Assembly (NCBI RefSeq): GCF_000424325.1 | Contig: NZ_AUJR01000020.1 | Coordinates: forward strand, 1 to 64,000 | Length of the DNA stretch: 64,000 nt | Origin: [Clostridium] clostridioforme AGR2157 | GTDB taxonomy: Bacteria; Bacillota; Clostridia; Lachnospirales; Lachnospiraceae | Direction of reading: 5' to 3' | Notes under the pieces: generated by a model | Seen by the model: only the letters and a program-made list of their open reading frames with translations | Told to the model about the DNA's origin: nothing | Database searches by the model: none | Program-made: the position numbers and the translations under genes | In this document: positions 53,580-62,324 of the stretch, piece by piece | Numbering within the stretch: the first letter of the stretch is position 1 | Layout of the letters: each line of letters opens with the position of its first letter

Positions 53580-54965
53580 CTATTGTCCTAACAGCTTTTC
53601 TCCTACTTTTACAATGTCTCCGGCCCCCATAGTTATCAACAAATCGCCGTTCATACAATTTTCCAAAATAAATGTTTCAATCTCATCAAAGGACGGAATA
53701 TAGTGGGCCTTGGTGCCCAGCTTCTCAATCCGCTCCGCCACGTCCCGGGAGCTGACCCCCAGGGTATCTGTCTCGCGGGCTGCATAGATATCAGCCAGAA
53801 TCACTTCATCCGCAGCGGACAGAGCCTCCGCAAACTGGTCCAGGAATGCTCTGGTCCTGGTATAAGTATGAGGCTGGAACACACACCACAGCTTCCTGTG
53901 GGGATAATTCCTGGCCGCCGCCAGGGTAGCCTTTATCTCCTGTGGGTGATGGGCATAGTCGTCAATGACCGTGACACCTGCCACCTCTCCCTTTTTCTCA
54001 AACCGTCTGTCCGTGCCGGTAAATCTTCCCAGCCCCGACATAATGGCGTCAAATCCGACTCCCAGCTCCAGTGCAATGGCAATGGCTGCCAGGGAATTAT
54101 ATACATTGTGCTCTCCCGTGACACCCAGAGTGATGCGGCTCACTGCCTCTCCCTGGATTACCAGGTCATAGGAGGGCCTGGCAAACCCGTCATATGTTAT
54201 GTTCCGGGCCGTGTAGGTGCTGGAAAGAGGCTTTCCAAAGGTAACCACCCTGCACTTGAGGCCTTTGGTGATTTCCTCAACCTTCTCAATTCCGCTGTTC
54301 ACCACCAGAAGGCCTTTGGCGGGAAGCTTCTCGGCAAACAGCCGGAAGGAATGGCGTATGTCCTCAATATCCTTAAAGAAGTCCAGATGGTCCTCCTCAA
54401 CATTCAGTATAACTTCCATGGTGGGATAAAAAGACAGGAAACTGTTGGTATATTCACAGGCCTCTGTTACAAACAAATCAGGACCGCCCACACGGATGTT
54501 GCCTCCTATGTCCTTTAGAATACCACCCACGGAGATGGTGGGATCCAGGCCGCCTGCCAGGAGGATATCCGTGAGCATGGAAGTGGTGGTGGTCTTACCA
54601 TGGGTTCCTGAAATGGCTATGGATTCTTTGTAATTACGCATCAGCTCCCCCAAAAGCTCTGCTCTGGAAAGCATGGGGAGTCCTTTATCCCTGGCTGCCC
54701 TGAACTCCGGATTATCTTCATGGATGGCTGCCGTATACACCACCACGCTGATTCCCGGCTCCCTCTCAATATTGGCTGCCCTCTGCCCGTAATATACCCG
54801 TGCTCCCTTCTTCTCAAGATGCTCCGTCAGGGCCGTCTCATGGGAATCGGAACCGGATATGGAGAATCCCTCATCCAAAAGGATTTCCGCCAGGCCGCTC
54901 ATGCTGATGCCTCCGATTCCGATAAAGTGTACATGTTCTGGTTTATTAAAATCTATCTGATACAT
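53580..54965 (-). CDS. murC: UDP-N-acetylmuramate--L-alanine ligase
   Basis: This 461-residue cytoplasmic ligase adds L-alanine to UDP-MurNAc in peptidoglycan synthesis. It begins YQIDFNKPEHVHFIGIGGISMSGLAE with the GIGG nucleotide motif. The ATP loop is AISGTHGKTTTTSM, and the DDYAHHPQEIKATL motif in the C-terminal half is typical of MurC. The start at 54965 follows GGAAGG; in-frame methionines up to 55010 lie in the promoter. The gene ends inside the downstream DnaA-box array. Confidence 0.96.
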   Translation of the reverse strand: MYQIDFNKPEHVHFIGIGGISMSGLAEILLDEGFSISGSDSHETALTEHLEKKGARVYYGQRAANIEREPGISVVVYTAAIHEDNPEFRAARDKGLPMLSRAELLGELMRNYKESIAISGTHGKTTTTSMLTDILLAGGLDPTISVGGILKDIGGNIRVGGPDLFVTEACEYTNSFLSFYPTMEVILNVEEDHLDFFKDIEDIRHSFRLFAEKLPAKGLLVVNSGIEKVEEITKGLKCRVVTFGKPLSSTYTARNITYDGFARPSYDLVIQGEAVSRITLGVTGEHNVYNSLAAIAIALELGVGFDAIMSGLGRFTGTDRRFEKKGEVAGVTVIDDYAHHPQEIKATLAAARNYPHRKLWCVFQPHTYTRTRAFLDQFAEALSAADEVILADIYAARETDTLGVSSRDVAERIEKLGTKAHYIPSFDEIETFILENCMNGDLLITMGAGDIVKVGEKLLGQ

Positions 54966-55025
54966 AATCAATAATCCTTCCCTGTGCCTGTCATACATTT
55001 TCCTGCACAAAAATATCTCTTCCCT

Positions 55026-55034
55026 ATTATATCA
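55026..55034 (-). promoter_or_regulatory. Extended -10 promoter element of murC
   Basis: The minus strand reads TGATATAAT, an extended -10 (TG-N-TATAAT), about 60 bases before the murC ATG. It follows a T-rich tract; no clear -35 is visible. Confidence 0.5.
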
Positions 55035-55173
55035 AAAAAAAATCGAAAAGCTATATAAAAAATGGAGAAATACCGGCTCCCCGGCATTCCTCCTTGACAG
55101 ACCTGATATAGGATATACGCTTTGGCCGCGGCTTGAGCCTGCTCACCCGCTTTCCAAAACGTTTTTGCACATT

Positions 55174-55206
55174 AAAAAGGAGAGGATCCGGCTCCCGGTC
55201 CTCTCC
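55174..55206 (-). terminator. Terminator of queT
   Basis: On the minus strand GGAGAGGA pairs with TCCTCTCC, with inner CCGG/CCGG and a GAG loop, followed by TTTTTAAT. It shows that a short frame across 55051-55218 is not a gene. Confidence 0.88.
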
Positions 55207-55282
55207 CAATTGATTCATATTTATTTTCCGCCTTTCTGCGAAAGGCACCGATGGGATTATGAAACCCGTTCTCTGACGGCGT

Positions 55283-55780
55283 TCATGCTTCCTGCCGCCT
55301 GAAAACCAGGTCCTTATACCGCTCAAGCGTAATCAGCAGCGTATTGCCCAGCACGCCGATTGCCAGAATCTCTCCGATTCCCACTGTCACCATTGCCATA
55401 AGAATCATATCCTCAGAACCATAGGCATATCTTAACACCCATGGAATGATAATGGTGTTGGACAAAATAGGCGGTATGCAAACGCACCATTTGTGATTTC
55501 TCAGATACCATGAACCGGCAGCGCCAATAAGCGTGGCCAGGCTTCCGAATACCACGTCCAAGGGCATGGCCCCGCAGAGCAGGTTGGAAAGCAGGCATCC
55601 CACAAATAGTCCCGGCACGGCTGCCGGCGTAAAGAATGGCAGTATACAAAGCGCCTCCGCGATTCTGAACTGGACCGGGCCGAAGCTGATGGGCGCCAAT
55701 ACCATGGTAAGCACCACATAGATGGCTGCAATCATGGCCCCCTGGGCCAGTCCGTACAGTTTCCTGTTGTTTTGTCTCAT
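55283..55780 (-). CDS. queT: QueT-family queuosine precursor transporter
   Basis: This 165-residue membrane protein has about five hydrophobic helices and family features such as YVVLTMVLAPISFGPVQFRIAEALCILPFFTPAAVPGLFVGCLLSNLL (positions about 19-67). It is probably the substrate-binding S-component of an ECF importer for preQ1 or related 7-deazaguanines. The preQ1 riboswitch just upstream supports this. GGAG of the ribosome binding site is part of the riboswitch tail. It is followed by a strong terminator. Confidence 0.93.
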   Translation of the reverse strand: MRQNNRKLYGLAQGAMIAAIYVVLTMVLAPISFGPVQFRIAEALCILPFFTPAAVPGLFVGCLLSNLLCGAMPLDVVFGSLATLIGAAGSWYLRNHKWCVCIPPILSNTIIIPWVLRYAYGSEDMILMAMVTVGIGEILAIGVLGNTLLITLERYKDLVFRRQEA

Positions 55781-55787
55781 ATTCTGT

Positions 55788-55833
55788 TGTCTCCTTTAGT
55801 TTTGTTTTAGGTGTGGAAGGTCTCGAACACACC
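55788..55833 (-). promoter_or_regulatory. preQ1-I riboswitch controlling queT
   Basis: On the minus strand GGTGTG (55833-55828) pairs with CACACC (55815-55810) around the loop TTCGAGACCTTC. The A-rich tail TAAAACAAAACTAAAGG follows, whose AAGG can pair with CCTT of the loop to form the class I pseudoknot. The tail runs into the ribosome binding site AAAGGAG, implying control of translation. Confidence 0.8.
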
Positions 55834-55995
55834 GGTGTTTGTTGCAGATTGTCCCGGAAATGCTGATGAATACTGGGAATCTGCGGCCTTATTGCAGGGG
55901 ATAGTGTAGCATATTTTTTGTGGAAATGCAAGCCGCTACTCCATTTTTACCCCATCAGGCAAATTTATATAGAAAATGGGCCAGTTTCCAGGCCC

Positions 55996-56264
55996 TTAAA
56001 ATGCTTTTGCAAACTTCACACCCTGGGCCGGGTCGTATCCATCAATGGCAGGATATAAGGCAAGATAGCCCTCCTGCTCCAGGTCCTCCAGTTCCCAGCT
56101 GTCCCGGTACTTCCAGGCCACTGCATGGATGAAGCGCCGCACCTGAGCTGCTCCATATTCCCAGCCACGTCCTCCTCGCCTTAATCTGTCTGCCCTCAGC
56201 GGCACGATTCCCGCATCCGGCCATTATGAAAAGCAATACAAAGCAGAGCAATCCGTTTTTTCAT
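55996..56264 (-). pseudogene. Debris: lipoprotein signal remnant followed by sigma-70 region 2-like fragment
   Basis: Two fragments lie on the minus strand. The 3' part (55996-56130) encodes WELEDLEQEGYLALYPAI then DGYDPAQGVKF, matching region 2 of sigma-70 factors, but it stops at once. The 5' part at 56264 starts MKKRIALL and, after a one-base frame change, continues CFVLLFIMAGCGN, a broken lipoprotein signal. The two belong to different original genes. No intact gene is seen in 55834-56409. Confidence 0.5.
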
Positions 56265-56409
56265 CTTTACTGCCGCCTTTCCTCCAATGCTTTCAGCAGA
56301 TATGCCATGTTCTGACCGAGATTTCTCATGGTGTCGAGACCTTCTTCATCCTTCATCCTCCGGCATCTGCCCGTAGGCCATCGGTCAGTAAGAGGAGGAG
56401 CGTAACCCT

Positions 56410-56507
56410 ATGCCATTACCAGCCGCCAGATGGACTATTATAAAAAACTGGCCCTCTATCAGGGGGCAGGGGTACGTGAATACTGGATTGTAGACCCGGA
56501 TACTTAA
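56410..56507 (+). pseudogene. Collapsed copy of the Uma2 gene
   Basis: The first bases (ATGCCATTACCA, preceded by GGAGGAGCGTAACCC) match the start of the intact gene at 56970. The rest, in another frame, encodes MDYYKKLALYQGAGVREYWIVDPD and a stop. This corresponds to residues about 116-140 of the intact protein (MDYYTKLALYREAGVREYWIVDP). So it is a paralogue with about 110 codons deleted. No gene is seen between 56508 and 56714. Confidence 0.8.
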
Positions 56508-56714
56508 ATCCGCTGATAAAACCATTCTCCTGGCTGCAACAGCCCACCTCCGGACAGATTTCCTCCAGCTCCGCACTGGGAGACAGAATTCCTTAGTGAA
56601 TCTGGTCGTATATCATTCCTATACTTTTTTATTTTATTTGAAATTAAATTGTTTGCATTGTAAACGAATTAGTGTTATAATAGTTATATAAATCAACAGG
56701 AAGGAAGTGATATA

Positions 56715-56933
56715 ATGCCACTGACTTTTGCTGAAAAGGTCAAAATAATATTAAATCGGCGCAATATGACTATCACTGATTTAGCCGCCTCACTCGGTAC
56801 AAGCCGTCAAAATTTAACTAACAAATTAGCCCGTGACAATTTCCAAGAAAAAGAAATGTTTGAAATATCCAGTAAATTAAATTGTTCTTACAAAGGGCTG
56901 ATAGTTATGAATGATACTGGGGAAGAATTATAA
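56715..56933 (+). CDS. Small HTH (Cro/CI-like) protein
   Basis: This 72-residue protein consists almost entirely of a helix-turn-helix fold: FAEKVKIILNRRNMTITDLAA then SLGTSRQNLTNKLARDNF (recognition helix), then EISSKLNCSYKGLIVMND. AGGAAGG precedes the ATG. It lies 36 bases upstream of the Uma2 gene on the same strand and probably regulates it or itself. AT-rich promoter DNA upstream contrasts with the flanks. Confidence 0.8.
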   Translation: MPLTFAEKVKIILNRRNMTITDLAASLGTSRQNLTNKLARDNFQEKEMFEISSKLNCSYKGLIVMNDTGEEL

Positions 56934-56969
56934 ATATCCCCATACCCCACAGGAAGGAGCGTAACCCCT

Positions 56970-57515
56970 ATGCCATTACCAAAAGAAAGAATCTATACCT
57001 TGGATGATATCTACAACCTGCCGGATGGAACCCGGGCAGAACTGATTGACGGTCAGATTTATTATATGGCGCCGCCCAGCAGGAAACACCAGGATATCCT
57101 TTCATTCCTGCATTTGGCTATCGGAAATTACATCACCCGGAACAAAGGAGAATGCAAGATTTACCCGGCCCCCTTTGCTGTATTCCTCTTTGAGGATGAT
57201 TCAAAGTATTTGGAACCTGATATTTCTGTAATCTGCGACAAGGATAAACTGGATGAAAGAGGCTGCAAGGGTGCACCAGATTGGATTATTGAGATTGTAT
57301 CCCCCAGCAGCAAGCCTATGGACTATTACACTAAGTTAGCCCTATATCGTGAAGCTGGTGTCCGTGAGTACTGGATTGTAGACCCATTACGGCAAATTAT
57401 CCTTGTGTATGATATGGAGCATGGGGACAGCCCGGTTATTCATTCATTTAGTGATTCAATCCTAGTAAGGATTTATCCCGGATTTTCTATTGACTTTAGC
57501 CAATTAACACTTTGA
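56970..57515 (+). CDS. Uma2 family (DUF820) putative restriction-like endonuclease
   Basis: This 181-residue protein of the PD-(D/E)XK-like Uma2 family has an N-terminal LPDGTRAELIDGQIYYMAPPSRKHQ (a catalytic-type Glu after DGT). The core motifs follow: YLEPDISVI and DWIIEIVSPSSKPMDYYTKLALY, then GVREYWIVDP. The acidic residues EPD and E-x-V-S-P-S are in the usual positions. Its biological role is not established; many copies occur in cyanobacteria and mobile regions. GGAAGGAG lies upstream. It is paired with the HTH gene and has a decayed sister copy upstream. Confidence 0.85.
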   Translation: MPLPKERIYTLDDIYNLPDGTRAELIDGQIYYMAPPSRKHQDILSFLHLAIGNYITRNKGECKIYPAPFAVFLFEDDSKYLEPDISVICDKDKLDERGCKGAPDWIIEIVSPSSKPMDYYTKLALYREAGVREYWIVDPLRQIILVYDMEHGDSPVIHSFSDSILVRIYPGFSIDFSQLTL

Positions 57516-57739
57516 TACCATCCACCTTGCAGCAGAGCCATGACGGGCCTGCTGCTTTTCCTTTGCCCATCTGCCTGTATCCACATCGCGTAATACAGTT
57601 CAATTCCCCATTTTTATTCCTTAAGCAATACTTTTATCACCTGGAATGTTTCTGTCCATTCTCGCCCGTCCTGCTCTTTGATTTCTGGACATAGACACAT
57701 CTTTTTGCCAGCCCCGAAGGTATATACTGGTATGACGCT

Positions 57740-57993
57740 GTCAGCAGAATGCCTGTCAGCCCCAGCCAAAGACTCCGAAAAAAGCCAGGTCAAACAACTG
57801 GCGCCGGATTCCAGGCCGCTTACGTCCGCAAGATACTCATGCAGGGCGCAAAGGACCAGGCAGAAGCAGGCAAGGACTCCGGCAGTACGGTTCCGGCAAT
57901 AAGGACGGAGGCAGTACGGACAGCGGGGCCGCCGGGGCAGACAGGAACATCTCCAGCACCCTGACCCTGGCCAGATATGTCAGGCCCGCATGA
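57740..57993 (+). pseudogene. 3' remnant of an unidentified gene
   Basis: Plus-strand frames give GFQAAYVRKILMQGAKDQAE and, after a frame change, GSGNKDGGSTDSGAAGAD, then STLTLARYVRPA. The stop at 57993 lies inside the left arm of a strong plus-strand terminator. The low-complexity Gly/Ser linker and the terminator suggest the end of a real but frameshifted gene of unknown function. From 57516 to 57739 I see nothing supportable. Confidence 0.35.
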
Positions 57994-58031
57994 ACACAGC
58001 TTTATATACCGTGTTCATGCGGGCCTTTTTT
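57983..58031 (+). terminator. Strong plus-strand terminator
   Basis: GGCCCGCATGAACAC (57983-57997) pairs perfectly over 15 bp with GTGTTCATGCGGGCC (58011-58025), followed by TTTTTT. It ends plus-strand transcription before the convergent ABC permease gene. Confidence 0.9.
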
Positions 58032-58061
58032 CTGATTTTGTTGATTTTCCGCCGAATTCCT

Positions 58062-58823
58062 CTAATCTATCGTCCACTTTAACAAATACTTTTTCAGCAT
58101 CTCAAATATCTGCATCACGATAACCAGTACGACTACCATAAAAACAAAACCAACCCATGTATTGGCGAAAATACCTAACTCCGCATACTTCTTCACGAAA
58201 TATCCCATGCCCTGTCCTGCCCCGTACATCTCAGCAAACACCAGCATAACGAAGGAACTGCGCAGGGAATTGACAAATCCCGCCAGGATGGATGGGCTTG
58301 CCGCCGGAAGGATGACTTTTATCAGCCTCTTAAACCCCCGCAGTTCCAGGGTGGCGGCCTTGTCCAGATATCGTTTGTCGATTGTCATGATACCTGTAAT
58401 GGTGGCAAAAAGGGTTGACCACATAATGTTGTAAACAATCAAAAAAACGGATGCCGAAAACAGGCTTGGAGCCATGAGAAGTACAAAGGGGGACAGGAGA
58501 ATGGATGGTATCACGCTAAAAGCGTAAATGACCGGATACAGGACTTCCCTTACCCTTGTATTCATCCCCATGATTGTTCCAAGGAACAGGGCAATAAGCA
58601 GCGAAACTGTCACGGACGGTATCAGCAGCTTAAAGGATGCCAGCATATTGCCTGCCATCATGCCGCGGCTTGAGATAAATGCCTGTTTAATCGCGTCTGC
58701 TGATGGGAACAGATATGGATTCACCAGTTTATTTTCCGTCACATAAACATACAGCAGCACCAGCCCTGAGAATATGCAGAATGTAATCCAATATTTTTTT
58801 ATAAATGCTCCTGCCTTATTCAT
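58062..58823 (-). CDS. ABC transporter permease (NitT/TauT family)
   Basis: This 253-residue membrane protein has six hydrophobic helices. The coupling loop AATLELRGFKRLIKVILPAASPSILAGF carries the usual conserved Gly and Pro. It is the channel of an importer of the nitrate/sulfonate/taurine/thiamine-precursor class. It is the last of four minus-strand genes, 25 bases after the binding protein. Confidence 0.92.
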   Translation of the reverse strand: MNKAGAFIKKYWITFCIFSGLVLLYVYVTENKLVNPYLFPSADAIKQAFISSRGMMAGNMLASFKLLIPSVTVSLLIALFLGTIMGMNTRVREVLYPVIYAFSVIPSILLSPFVLLMAPSLFSASVFLIVYNIMWSTLFATITGIMTIDKRYLDKAATLELRGFKRLIKVILPAASPSILAGFVNSLRSSFVMLVFAEMYGAGQGMGYFVKKYAELGIFANTWVGFVFMVVVLVIVMQIFEMLKKYLLKWTID

Positions 58824-58848
58824 GTCCCCGTCTCCTTAACCGCTCCTC

Positions 58849-60051
58849 TTATTTGTCGTTCTCTTCAAAGAAGGTTTTCATATTCTGGTAGAACTCAGGC
58901 GTTTCCCCGCCATATGCCTCTGCTGCTTCCCCAAGGGCTTCCTCATATAACTTTGTATTGATATGGTCATCAATATTGATCTCTTTTGCTTTTTCATCTA
59001 AGAATCCTGTTTTGTCAAGGATATCCCACGCCCGCTTTACAGAATTTTTAAGGGGGTCAGCACTTACAAAATAGTGCTCGTCATCCAACATATAAGCAGC
59101 CACATATTCTTCCGTGGCCTTGATCTTTGCGGCATGTAATTTTACGGCCTCCTCCTTATTGCTCTCATAATAAGACTGTGCCCGTAACAATGCGCGGATA
59201 ACGGCTTTTACCGTATTGGGATTATTATTTACCCATTGGGTCTGGCCTTCCATCCTGCAGCAGGAATAATTCTCCATGATTTCACTCTGATAGCTTACAA
59301 TGTCAATTTCCCCGTTTTTCGCCATCTCCTGAACAGCCAGGTTCTGTCCTGTTCCCATAAGCGCATATTCTACGTCCCCGCGGATTACGGCTGCCAGGGC
59401 GTCATTGTAATCGGAATAAATTTCCCAGTCCACGGCTTCAAGGGGATTATCATAGCCAAGGTCCATCACTGCGCCCGTAAACGCAAAGTAGCTTGGATTC
59501 ACCGCCACCTTTTTGCCGATAAAGGATTCGATTCCGTTCCACTGGGCACCGGCTTTCGCCACAACCGGCATACAGCCTTCCACCATGTGACCCCCAAAGA
59601 TTGTCAGGTCCACCCCGGCTGCAATCTGCTGCAGTGGGTTGCTTGTTCCTGCATTCGATACAACATCCACCTTGCCCGTAGCTAACAGCGTCATTGCGTC
59701 GGCATTAGCATTGGCCTCAACGTACTCGATTGTGATTCCCTCGTCTTTCAGATATCCCTTTTCCTCTGCAATTGTCAGAAGCACATTACCGCTTGTTCCG
59801 CAGTTCCATTTTACCACGCTCTGCTCCGGCGCGTTTCCACTCGATGCCTTTTCATCCGATGCTGCCTGCTCCGATGTATTCTCCACAGGTGTTTCTTTTG
59901 ATGCAGCCTCACTTTCCTCCTTTGACGCGCTTTCGCTTGCTGATGTCTCCTCTGTTTTTCCACCGGCATTGTTCTCTGCCGTGCCGGCGCAGGCCGCCAG
60001 ACTGACTGACATAGCCGCTGCCAGAAGCACTGTAAAGATTCTCTTTTTCAT
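58849..60051 (-). CDS. ABC transporter substrate-binding lipoprotein (NitT/TauT family)
   Basis: This 400-residue binding protein has signal peptide KKRIFTVLLAAAMSVSLAAC with the lipobox LAAC. A Glu/Ser/Ala-rich linker covers about residues 25-78. The domain begins VVKWNCGTSGNVLLTIAEEKGYLKDEGITIEYVE, typical of SsuA/TauA/NMT1-type proteins, with a central VAVNPSYFAFTGAVMDLG. The ligand is unpredictable; sulfonates, nitrilotriacetate-like compounds or pyrimidines are imported by relatives. GAAAGGG precedes the ATG. Confidence 0.92.
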   Translation of the reverse strand: MKKRIFTVLLAAAMSVSLAACAGTAENNAGGKTEETSASESASKEESEAASKETPVENTSEQAASDEKASSGNAPEQSVVKWNCGTSGNVLLTIAEEKGYLKDEGITIEYVEANANADAMTLLATGKVDVVSNAGTSNPLQQIAAGVDLTIFGGHMVEGCMPVVAKAGAQWNGIESFIGKKVAVNPSYFAFTGAVMDLGYDNPLEAVDWEIYSDYNDALAAVIRGDVEYALMGTGQNLAVQEMAKNGEIDIVSYQSEIMENYSCCRMEGQTQWVNNNPNTVKAVIRALLRAQSYYESNKEEAVKLHAAKIKATEEYVAAYMLDDEHYFVSADPLKNSVKRAWDILDKTGFLDEKAKEINIDDHINTKLYEEALGEAAEAYGGETPEFYQNMKTFFEENDK

Positions 60052-60113
60052 AGCTTTTTCCCTTTCTGCTACCGTATATTTATGGTTATAGGTCCTGACA
60101 GCCGGTCAGCTCC

Positions 60114-60911
60114 CTATCCATCCTCTATTTCAATGTGGTCTTCCACATCCCTGTTAATCTGGCAAATCAATTTGGTGCGCATCCTGAGCATTTCCAGATT
60201 CTCAAACTGTGTCTTTCTTGTGGGGCGCCCGTCTTCCGGAATCGCGCACTCATATATTATGCTGCTTGGCGATTGACCCAGCACAATGATGCGGCTGGCG
60301 AGAAGCATTGCCTCATCTACATCATGGGTCACAAAAAACACGGTTTTCTTTGGATTGTCCTGTGCCCACAGCTTGAGTACCAGGTCCTGAAGCCTGGCCC
60401 GCGTCACTGCGTCCAGCGCCCCAAACGGCTCGTCCATCAGCAGGATGGGCGGGTCCATGCTGAATGCCTGGGCAATCGCACACCGCTGCTTCATGCCGCC
60501 GGACAATTCCTTTGGAAGCATCTTATAGACGGATTCCTCCAGCCCCACTTCCAACAACATGTTCACGGCAGTCTGCTTTAGCTCCTGCTTTGTCCTTCCT
60601 GGAAAACGCTGTTTTAATGTAAGCAGGATATTTTCACCGGCTGTCATCCACGGGAACAAACCGTAATCCTGGAATACAACGCCGCGCTCCAGACTGGCTC
60701 CTTCCACCTTTTTATCTCCGATTAACAGTTCTCCGGACGTGGGCTTTAAAAGGCCGGCCAGCAGGCGCAAAAGCGTGCTTTTGCCGCACCCGGATTGTCC
60801 CAGAATACAGACAAACTCTCCCGCCTCCACCTCTATATTTATATCCTTTAAAATTAATTTTCCGTTGGCTTCATATGCAAAAGACAATTGATTTATTATA
60901 ATATTTTCCAT
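60114..60911 (-). CDS. ABC transporter ATP-binding protein (NitT/TauT family)
   Basis: This 265-residue ATPase has Walker A LGQSGCGKST, signature LSGGMKQRCAIAQA, Walker B ILLMDEPFGALD and the switch His in FFVTHDVDEAM. I chose the ATG at 60911. A TTG at 60941 overlaps the upstream lyase stop as TTGA and could be the true, coupled start, adding ten residues. It energises the permease at 58062. The C-terminal roughly 30 residues are an acidic tail. Confidence 0.92.
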   Translation of the reverse strand: MENIIINQLSFAYEANGKLILKDINIEVEAGEFVCILGQSGCGKSTLLRLLAGLLKPTSGELLIGDKKVEGASLERGVVFQDYGLFPWMTAGENILLTLKQRFPGRTKQELKQTAVNMLLEVGLEESVYKMLPKELSGGMKQRCAIAQAFSMDPPILLMDEPFGALDAVTRARLQDLVLKLWAQDNPKKTVFFVTHDVDEAMLLASRIIVLGQSPSSIIYECAIPEDGRPTRKTQFENLEMLRMRTKLICQINRDVEDHIEIEDG

Positions 60912-60937
60912 ATCCGCAAGTGTCACTTTATCCTTAA

Positions 60938-62106
60938 TCAAACGTGTTTCAGGGCCCGGATTATATTCTGCGCCGCCAGTTCAATATTTTCCTTTCTGGT
61001 CGCAAGATTAACGCGGATAAATCCGGCATACCCGCCTTCACCAAACCAGCTGCCATAATCCACTGCCAAACCGCATTTGTCCTGGATGACATGTTTCATG
61101 TCCTCCGGCTTTATGTATCTGCCCAAATCAATCCACATCAGGTACGTTCCTTCCAGTTCGGAAATCCACACATCCGCAAGCGCCTCCAAAAGCGCATTTC
61201 TCATATAGCGGTAATTGGCCTCTATGATATCCAGTACCTGCTCAAGCCAGTCCCTTCCCTTTTCATAGGCGCTTTGTACCGCAATATAGCCAAATGCATT
61301 CCCGCCATTAATCCGCAGCCGTTTTAAATACTGGTCATACATATCCCGCAGTCCCTGATTAGGAATGATCAGGATAGAATTCTGGCAGGCTGCCAGGTTA
61401 AATGTCTTGGTCGCTGCGGTAAGTGTGACCAGAATATCATCGTACGTCCCGGTGGTGGCAGCTACAACATGCTCATGGCCTTTCATGATGATATCCTGAT
61501 GAATTTCATCGGAGATAACATAGACATGATGCTTCTTACATATATCCAGCGCCTTTTGTATCTCCTCAGATGTCCATACCCTGCCCACCGGATTATGAGG
61601 GGAGCACAGTATGAACAGCCTTACGTCATGTTCCGTGATTTTCTGTTCAAAATCCTTATAGTCCATCACATATCCATTTTCCGTACGGACAAGGGGACTT
61701 TCCACAAGCTGTCTGTTATTATTAAGGATTGCATCGCGGAATGGATAATACACAGGAGGCATAATAATAACTCCCTCCTGTTCCCTGGTCAGTATATGCA
61801 TCAGCCAGTTGACGGCAGGAACAACTCCGGGAGCAAAACGCATCCATTCTCTTTTTACCTGATAATTGTGATATGTTTCCTCCCACCGGATAAATGCATC
61901 TCCGTATGCATGAGGCGTATTATAATATCCGAACACTCCGAAATCAGCGTATTCCTTTATCGCATCCTTCACACATTCCGGAACCTCAAAATCCATATCA
62001 GCCACCCACAAAGGAAGCAGGTCCTCATTGCCAATTTCTCCCCGCAGTTATCCCACTTCATGGAGTTTGTATTTTTTCTTTCCTTATAAATTATCTGATT
62101 CATCAT
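60938..62106 (-). CDS. MalY/PatB family aminotransferase (cystathionine C-S lyase-like), apparent frameshift near 62034
   Basis: This PLP enzyme of the PatB class cleaves C-S bonds of cystathionine or related thioethers. The 357-residue main frame (60938-62011) begins at WVADMDFEVPECVKD and has the PLP lysine in TLTAATKTFNLA and NPVGRVWTSEEI. The expected N-terminus is present upstream in another frame (MNQIIYKERKNTNSMKWDNC from 62106). The two join if one A is added to the AAA run at about 62034-62036, giving EKIGNEDLLPLWVAD. It may be a real mutation or a sequence error. It heads the NitT/TauT importer operon, hinting at import of a sulfur compound. Confidence 0.8.
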
Positions 62107-62256
62107 GACCCTCTTTTGTATTATCAAATTATTGTTTGGATTATACATTTAATTTAGTTTACTAATAAAAAAATTGTTTGTCCAATTGGATTTTTCTATG
62201 TAACGGTTCTTACCTGTAATGTTATTTAGGCCCCGGCTTGATGTAAAAAGAGGACA

Positions 62257-62298
62257 TGAAAAATGCCGGTACGTGAATCCATATCCACATGCCGGCAT
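62257..62298 (-). terminator. Terminator of the NifX-like gene
   Basis: On the minus strand ATGCCGG (62298-62292) pairs with CCGGCAT (62269-62263), with GTG/CAC inside, followed by TTTTC. It starts about 27 bases after the stop at 62325. The remaining bases to 62106 are AT-rich promoter DNA for the lyase operon. Confidence 0.75.
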
Positions 62299-62324
62299 CT
62301 ATCTGCTTTATTCACTTTTTTTTA

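Noticed and set aside
55051-55218. Possible 55-residue small protein
   Set aside because: Its first codons form the queT terminator hairpin followed by TTTTT.
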